Of a stretch of DNA of 55,967 bases, positions 51,904 through 55,967 are shown in pieces. The position numbers were made by a program, and so were the translations under genes. The DNA is from Lachnoclostridium sp. MSJ-17 (GTDB taxonomy: Bacteria; Bacillota; Clostridia; Oscillospirales; Acutalibacteraceae): the NCBI RefSeq assembly GCF_018918205.1, contig NZ_JAHLQB010000032.1:1-55967 (forward strand), written 5' to 3'. The stretch's first letter is position 1, and each line of letters starts with the position of its first letter. A model generated the notes under the pieces. That model worked only from the letters and a program-made list of their open reading frames with translations. It was not told the origin of the DNA and did no database searches.

Positions 51904-54900
51904 TTATGACCAGAAGCCCTCGAGCTTAGCGCCATAGCCGGAGCCCCAGCCGGAGGTGACGAAGGTTCCGCCGAGTTCAACATATTGGTCTTCGGTCTGG
52001 TTCCATGCTCCGCTCCATGAAGGTCCTGCCTTTTCAGGGTCCATTCTGATGAAGATGACGTTTGAGTTGGTAACGCCGTCAAATCTCCAGATTCCGCCCT
52101 CGTCAACGCCTTCGATCCACGCCTCGTCCCCGGGGCCGGAAGTCCAGGTGTATGCCCACCAGACCTCAGTACCGGTCATGGTAGAGGTCGGGTCGAGGTA
52201 GATCACGTTTTCGGGCTGAGGCAGAGTAGTGGGTTCGGGTACGGTCGTGGGCTGAGGAGCCGTTGTGGTAGGCTCGGGAACCGTTGTAGGCTCGGGAGCC
52301 GCCGTTGTGGGCTCGGGAGCTGCCGTTGTGGGCTGAGGAGCCGCTGTGGTAGGCTCGGGAGCAATCGTCGGCTGAGTCGGGTCGTCTGTGTACTTGCCTA
52401 CGTTAGCCGTATCGGGCAGAGACGCCGCATACTTCTGTACATATGTAGCGTCAACAACGGTAACTACGCCGTTGTCGTCAGAGTCGGCTGCGATCTTCTG
52501 CTTCTCGGTGGGAGTTACAAGCTCTGCCGCGATCTTCTGGATCTCGGTAGCGTCGACAACGTTGATCTTGTCGTCGAAGTTTACGTCGCCGATCCAGATT
52601 TTCTCGACGGGCTGAGGCACGGTCGTGGGCTGAGGCTCAACGGTCGTGGGCTGCGGAGCCGTCGTGGTAGGCTCGGGAACGGTAGTTGTGGGCTCGGGAA
52701 CCGTCGTGGGAGCAGCCGTGGTGGGCTGAGGCTCGGAGCCTGTGTAGTAATATACAACGTTGACAGCGCCTACGCTGTATTTGCCTGTCGCGTTAGAGGG
52801 AACAATAACGTCGCTTCTGCCCGCGAGAGGAGAGGTGGTGTAGCTGTCTGTGGAGCTGACCTTGGAAGCGGTTTCAACCACGTCTTCCGCGATCTTCTGA
52901 CCGGTCTTGGCGTCAACATGGCTGGTGATGACCTGTGTGCCGAAGGTTGTCACGCCGCTCTCGATCCAAACCTCGCCGATGCAGAGATAACCGACTTCGC
53001 CGGGATCCTGCGCGGTATTTGAGGAGCCGTTGCCGTTGTGGAAAAGCGCATAGGCTTTGGGTGCGGTAAATGTCGCGCCGTACCAGTTGCTGCCCTCAGA
53101 GTTCATTACCTTTGCAGAATTCCACTTGCCGTTGAGCTCAACGGTTGTGCCGGCGTCATTTGTATAATACGCGTAGCAGCGGACAGTCGACCAGTTGTTG
53201 GTATTCTTGTAATGGATCTTGACCGTGCTGGAATTCAACGGCGTATAAACGTACCTGACGTCTACATCGCCCGAGAAGGTACCCGCGGCGTTGGCGGGAA
53301 TCTTAGTGGTGTCAAGCTGATAGCCCGCGATCGAGGCAGGCGCGGTGCTGTAGGTCGCGCCGACCTTGCAACGGGTCTTTTCAGGCTCCGCAAGCTGCTT
53401 GCCGTTCGCGTCAACGTGGGTGACGTTTACGTAGCCGGAGCCTGCGCCTGACGTCTGATAAACGAAGGTCACGGTGTAGCTGCCGTTTGCCGCTACGGTG
53501 CCGGTCGTCTCGCCCTCGGTGCGGATAAGGGTGTAGTCATAGAGAATGCTGCTGTCGGGATTGGCGCGGTAGGTGCTGCCCTCTCTGTACTTGGCGGTCT
53601 GGGTCTTGAGGAGGTTGCCCTTGTCGTCAACATGGTTTATCGTCAGGGTGCCGAAGTTCTCGGTAACGCCGAGGTTCGTGAAGTTGCCTGTGTCGGTGAG
53701 AACGAGCGAGCCCTTGGCGGGAACGCTTACGCTGCTGCCCGAAACGGTGCCGAGGCTCTTGAGACCCGCGCCCTGATCGGTTGAGGCAACGATAGTCCAG
53801 TTGGAGGTCGGCAGGTTGATTGAATAAGCCTGTGAGCCGCCGTTAACGAGAACCGCGAGGTACTTCCACTCGGCAGCCTTGTTGTTGGTGTAGGTGTAAG
53901 CCACAACGTCGCCGTAGTTGGACTGGAACGAGGGCTTGATGATGCTCGAGCTGTGGAGCGGTGTGTAGTTCTTGCGGATCTGGAGAAGTCCCTTGTAGTA
54001 GGAAGCAAGACCCGACATAGCCTTAACGCGGCTCCAGTCGATAGCATTGATGGAATCAGGGGACTTGTAGGAGTTGTGGTCGCCATTCTTGGTGCGTCCG
54101 AACTCGGAGCCTGCCGTCATGAACGGAATGCCCTGAGAGGTGAGCAGGAGGGTATAGATCTCCTTCATTTGTCTCTGGTAGCTGGCGTTTGTGCCGGTGT
54201 AGTCGGAGCCGCCGTTACTCTTTACGATCTTATCCCACATGATGAGGTTATCGTGAGCGTCGGCGTAGGAGATCGCCTGAGCGGGACCCTTGGGAGCGGT
54301 AACCTTATAGGGCTGACCCTGAACGCCGAGAACGATGTTGCCGGTGTTCGAGGTGGTGTTACCCTGTACGAAGCCCTTGCCTGTGCCGTCGGTGTCGCCC
54401 TTGATAGCGTCGCGGTACTGGTCGCCGAAGGCGCCTACGCGCGAGTTAAGGCGGGAGATACCCGTGCCCTGCCAGCTGAAGATCGGGTCGGGGTTGAGGG
54501 TGTCGCCGCCTGTCCACGGCTCGCCGTACATGAGGATCTTGCTGCCGTCGCTGCCCAGACCGTCAAGACCCGCGCGGATCTCGTTCATGGTGGTAACGTC
54601 GTGCAGACCCATGAGGTCAAAACGGAAGCCGTCGATGTGATACTCCTCAGCCCAGTATTTGACGGATTCGATCATGTACTTTCTGTACATTCTCTTGTCG
54701 GAAGCGGTCTCGTTGCCGCAGCCTGAGCCGTTGGAGAAGGTGCCGCCGTTCATTCTGTAGTAATACCCCGGCGCTGTCTTTTCAAACGAAGAAGAAGTGT
54801 TGAAGGTATGGTTGTAAACAACGTCCATAACAACGGAGATGTTGCGGTCATGGAGCGCCTGAATCATCTGCTTGAATTCCTTGATTCTGACATTGCCGTC

Positions 54901-55728
54901 GTAGGGGTTCGTGGAATAGGAGCCCTCGGGAGCGTTGTAGTTCTGCGGGTCATAGCCCCAGTTGCGGTTGGTGGCGGAAGGCGAGGTCTCGTCTACGGAC
55001 TGGAAGTCATAGACAGGCATGAGCTGTACGCAGTTGATCCCCTGCTCGACGAGGTAGTCGATGCCTGTGGAAATTTCGCCCGACTGACCGTTGAGCGTAG
55101 TGCCGCCCTCGGTGAAGCCGAGGTACTTGCCTTTGTTTTCATAGCTGACGCCCGAGGTGTCGGACGCTGAGAAGTCGCGCACGTGAACCTCCCATACAAC
55201 CGCCTCGCCCGCGTTCTGGAATACGACGTGCTTGTCGCTGTTCCAGCCGTCGGGGTCGGTGGAATCGAGGTCAACGATCATGGTGCGGTTGCCGTTTACG
55301 CCGACAGCCTTGGAATAGACGTCCTGGGTCTCGTTGGTCTTTCCCTTGACGCTGACAATATAGGTATAGTATTCGTTCTTGTGGTCGCCGCTGAGGGTGT
55401 AGCTCCAGATACCTGTGGAGCTGTCCTTGGTCATCTGATACTCGCCGATGACCCCTGAGCCTGCCTCTGCGTCAGAGCCGGTCTTGTAGAGCTTGACCTT
55501 GACTGCGGTCGCGTCGGGAGACCATGTCTTGAAGGTAGTCGAACTCGGCGAATATGTGCAGCCGAGGTCGGGTGTGTTGTAAGCTGCGCTTGCCTGGGAT
55601 TCAAGGTAATTCTGGTTGGAATACGCGCCGACGGAATCGTCATCAACCGCGGCGTTCACGGCGATGGTCGCCGTGCCCATTACCAGGACGGAAGCCAGCA
55701 ACAACGATAATGATTTTTTGAATTTCAC
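51904..55728 (-). CDS. Secreted dockerin-bearing type I pullulanase with starch-binding modules
   Basis: Seen: 1274 residues from a GTG at 55728 (AGGAG 8 bases upstream), which starts a normal signal peptide. In order: signal (about 1-26), an E-set N-domain and the GH13 catalytic domain with the pullulanase hallmark NWGYDP (about 256). The GH13 regions are DVVYNH, GFRFDLMGLHD (nucleophile Asp about 371), MYGEPW (acid Glu about 403) and YADAHDN (about 492). Then follow two MucBP-like repeats, a CBM26-like module (VKIHYKNTNNWSTVRCYAYY), a third MucBP-like repeat, a Pro-Thr linker, a type I dockerin (DVNFDDKINVVDATEIQK, DSDDNGVVTVVDATYVQK), a second linker and a C-terminal beta domain. Known: it cuts alpha-1,6 bonds; the dockerin should attach it to a cohesin scaffold, as in amylosomes. 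Confidence 0.95.
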   Translation of the reverse strand: MKFKKSLSLLLASVLVMGTATIAVNAAVDDDSVGAYSNQNYLESQASAAYNTPDLGCTYSPSSTTFKTWSPDATAVKVKLYKTGSDAEAGSGVIGEYQMTKDSSTGIWSYTLSGDHKNEYYTYIVSVKGKTNETQDVYSKAVGVNGNRTMIVDLDSTDPDGWNSDKHVVFQNAGEAVVWEVHVRDFSASDTSGVSYENKGKYLGFTEGGTTLNGQSGEISTGIDYLVEQGINCVQLMPVYDFQSVDETSPSATNRNWGYDPQNYNAPEGSYSTNPYDGNVRIKEFKQMIQALHDRNISVVMDVVYNHTFNTSSSFEKTAPGYYYRMNGGTFSNGSGCGNETASDKRMYRKYMIESVKYWAEEYHIDGFRFDLMGLHDVTTMNEIRAGLDGLGSDGSKILMYGEPWTGGDTLNPDPIFSWQGTGISRLNSRVGAFGDQYRDAIKGDTDGTGKGFVQGNTTSNTGNIVLGVQGQPYKVTAPKGPAQAISYADAHDNLIMWDKIVKSNGGSDYTGTNASYQRQMKEIYTLLLTSQGIPFMTAGSEFGRTKNGDHNSYKSPDSINAIDWSRVKAMSGLASYYKGLLQIRKNYTPLHSSSIIKPSFQSNYGDVVAYTYTNNKAAEWKYLAVLVNGGSQAYSINLPTSNWTIVASTDQGAGLKSLGTVSGSSVSVPAKGSLVLTDTGNFTNLGVTENFGTLTINHVDDKGNLLKTQTAKYREGSTYRANPDSSILYDYTLIRTEGETTGTVAANGSYTVTFVYQTSGAGSGYVNVTHVDANGKQLAEPEKTRCKVGATYSTAPASIAGYQLDTTKIPANAAGTFSGDVDVRYVYTPLNSSTVKIHYKNTNNWSTVRCYAYYTNDAGTTVELNGKWNSAKVMNSEGSNWYGATFTAPKAYALFHNGNGSSNTAQDPGEVGYLCIGEVWIESGVTTFGTQVITSHVDAKTGQKIAEDVVETASKVSSTDSYTTSPLAGRSDVIVPSNATGKYSVGAVNVVYYYTGSEPQPTTAAPTTVPEPTTTVPEPTTTAPQPTTVEPQPTTVPQPVEKIWIGDVNFDDKINVVDATEIQKIAAELVTPTEKQKIAADSDDNGVVTVVDATYVQKYAASLPDTANVGKYTDDPTQPTIAPEPTTAAPQPTTAAPEPTTAAPEPTTVPEPTTTAPQPTTVPEPTTLPQPENVIYLDPTSTMTGTEVWWAYTWTSGPGDEAWIEGVDEGGIWRFDGVTNSNVIFIRMDPEKAGPSWSGAWNQTEDQYVELGGTFVTSGWGSGYGAKLEGFWS

Positions 55729-55860
55729 CGTTATCACTCCTGTATAAAATTTAATACGTACTTGTTTACGGGGAATATTGAAAAATATCAATAATTGTCC
55801 CATGATACAAATTCATTTTATCAAATCCGCACAAGATTATATTTCTTATAACGAAAAATA

Positions 55861-55896
55861 AAACCTCTTGCAGTACAAACTTTGCAAGAGGTTTTT
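55861..55896. terminator. Terminator hairpin left of the gene entering from the window end
   Basis: A 12-bp stem AAACCTCTTGCA/TGCAAGAGGTTT with T's on the plus strand side and A's on the other, so it can work in both directions. It probably ends the minus-strand gene at the window edge. The gap 55729-55860 should hold the pullulanase promoter, but none is convincing. Confidence 0.7.
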
Positions 55897-55925
55897 GTGA
55901 ATAATGACAGTTTGCGTTTCCCCGA

Positions 55926-55967
55926 TCAGGAACCCGCGCTTTCGTAAGCCCTTATTCCGCGGTGCCA
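55926..55967 (-). CDS. C-terminal end of a protein gene cut by the window edge (uncertain)
   Basis: The minus-strand frame from the edge reads WHRGIRAYESAGS then TGA, about 30 bp before a strong terminator hairpin, which suggests the end of a gene. Thirteen residues are too few to identify it. Confidence 0.35.
   Translation of the reverse strand, partial: WHRGIRAYESAGS

Overview
The window looks like the chromosome of a Gram-positive, anaerobic, starch-degrading gut bacterium of the Ruminococcus type (Ruminococcaceae/Oscillospirales). The reasons are a secreted multidomain pullulanase carrying a type I dockerin, MucBP-like repeats and a CBM26-like module; pyruvate phosphate dikinase with strongly biased codons; type III glutamine synthetase; the DapL route to lysine; sortase and BY-kinase systems; and a Firmicutes-like glmU-prs-pth-mfd order. 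Genes are tightly packed, mostly on the minus strand, with frequent ATGA or TAATG overlaps. No rRNA, tRNA, CRISPR array, integrase or transposase was seen.

Layout. 1-6401 (minus): TetR start, zinc-ribbon protein, M18 aminopeptidase, lytic transglycosylase, coaE, Sua5/TsaC, prfA and a DUF951 protein, behind one promoter. 6402-9295 (plus): a phage tail-tip island (BppU-like fibre with a C-type-lectin-like end, a small protein, XkdX). 9333-16389 (minus): an ANTAR regulator, carA, a carB-dapF fusion gene and dapL. 16614-18920 (plus): a nucleotidyltransferase-family protein and alanine dehydrogenase. 19008-21229 (minus): Wzz-like protein, BY-kinase and sugar transferase for exopolysaccharide. 21568-23746 (minus): a secreted anchored protein, its sortase and a membrane protein. 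24055-26145 (minus): glnN behind a leader terminator. 26332-29017 (plus): RNA uracil methyltransferase, amidohydrolase, TraX-like protein. 29060-37985 (minus): surface protein, PrsA-like lipoprotein, mfd, DUF1624 protein, pth, prs and a short GlmU. 38323-40950 (plus): ppdK. 41247-51695 (minus): a 17-gene phage head and baseplate block. 51904-55728 (minus): the dockerin pullulanase.

The most interesting feature is the phage-derived material. The block at 41247-51695 encodes terminase, portal, protease, capsid, connectors, a LysM hub protein, a late-control-D-like protein, spike, gp25, baseplate J and a DUF2313 protein, in PBSX-like order. It has no recognisable sheath, tape measure, lysis, replication, integration or repressor gene. 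The genes that should follow DUF2313 in that order (fibre, small protein, XkdX) instead sit 32 kb away at 6602-9295, between housekeeping genes. Both loci carry the same perfect 33-bp AT-rich sequence containing a 9-bp inverted repeat, about 55-63 bp before the first start codon and in the same orientation relative to transcription. This suggests a domesticated, co-regulated particle (gene-transfer-agent-like, tailocin-like, or a capsid with a minimal tail) rather than an ordinary prophage. Function is inferred only.

Other points of note are the CarB-DapF fusion, a probable attenuator between the glnN promoter and gene, a sortase with a non-LPXTG substrate, and a GlmU lacking its acetyltransferase half.
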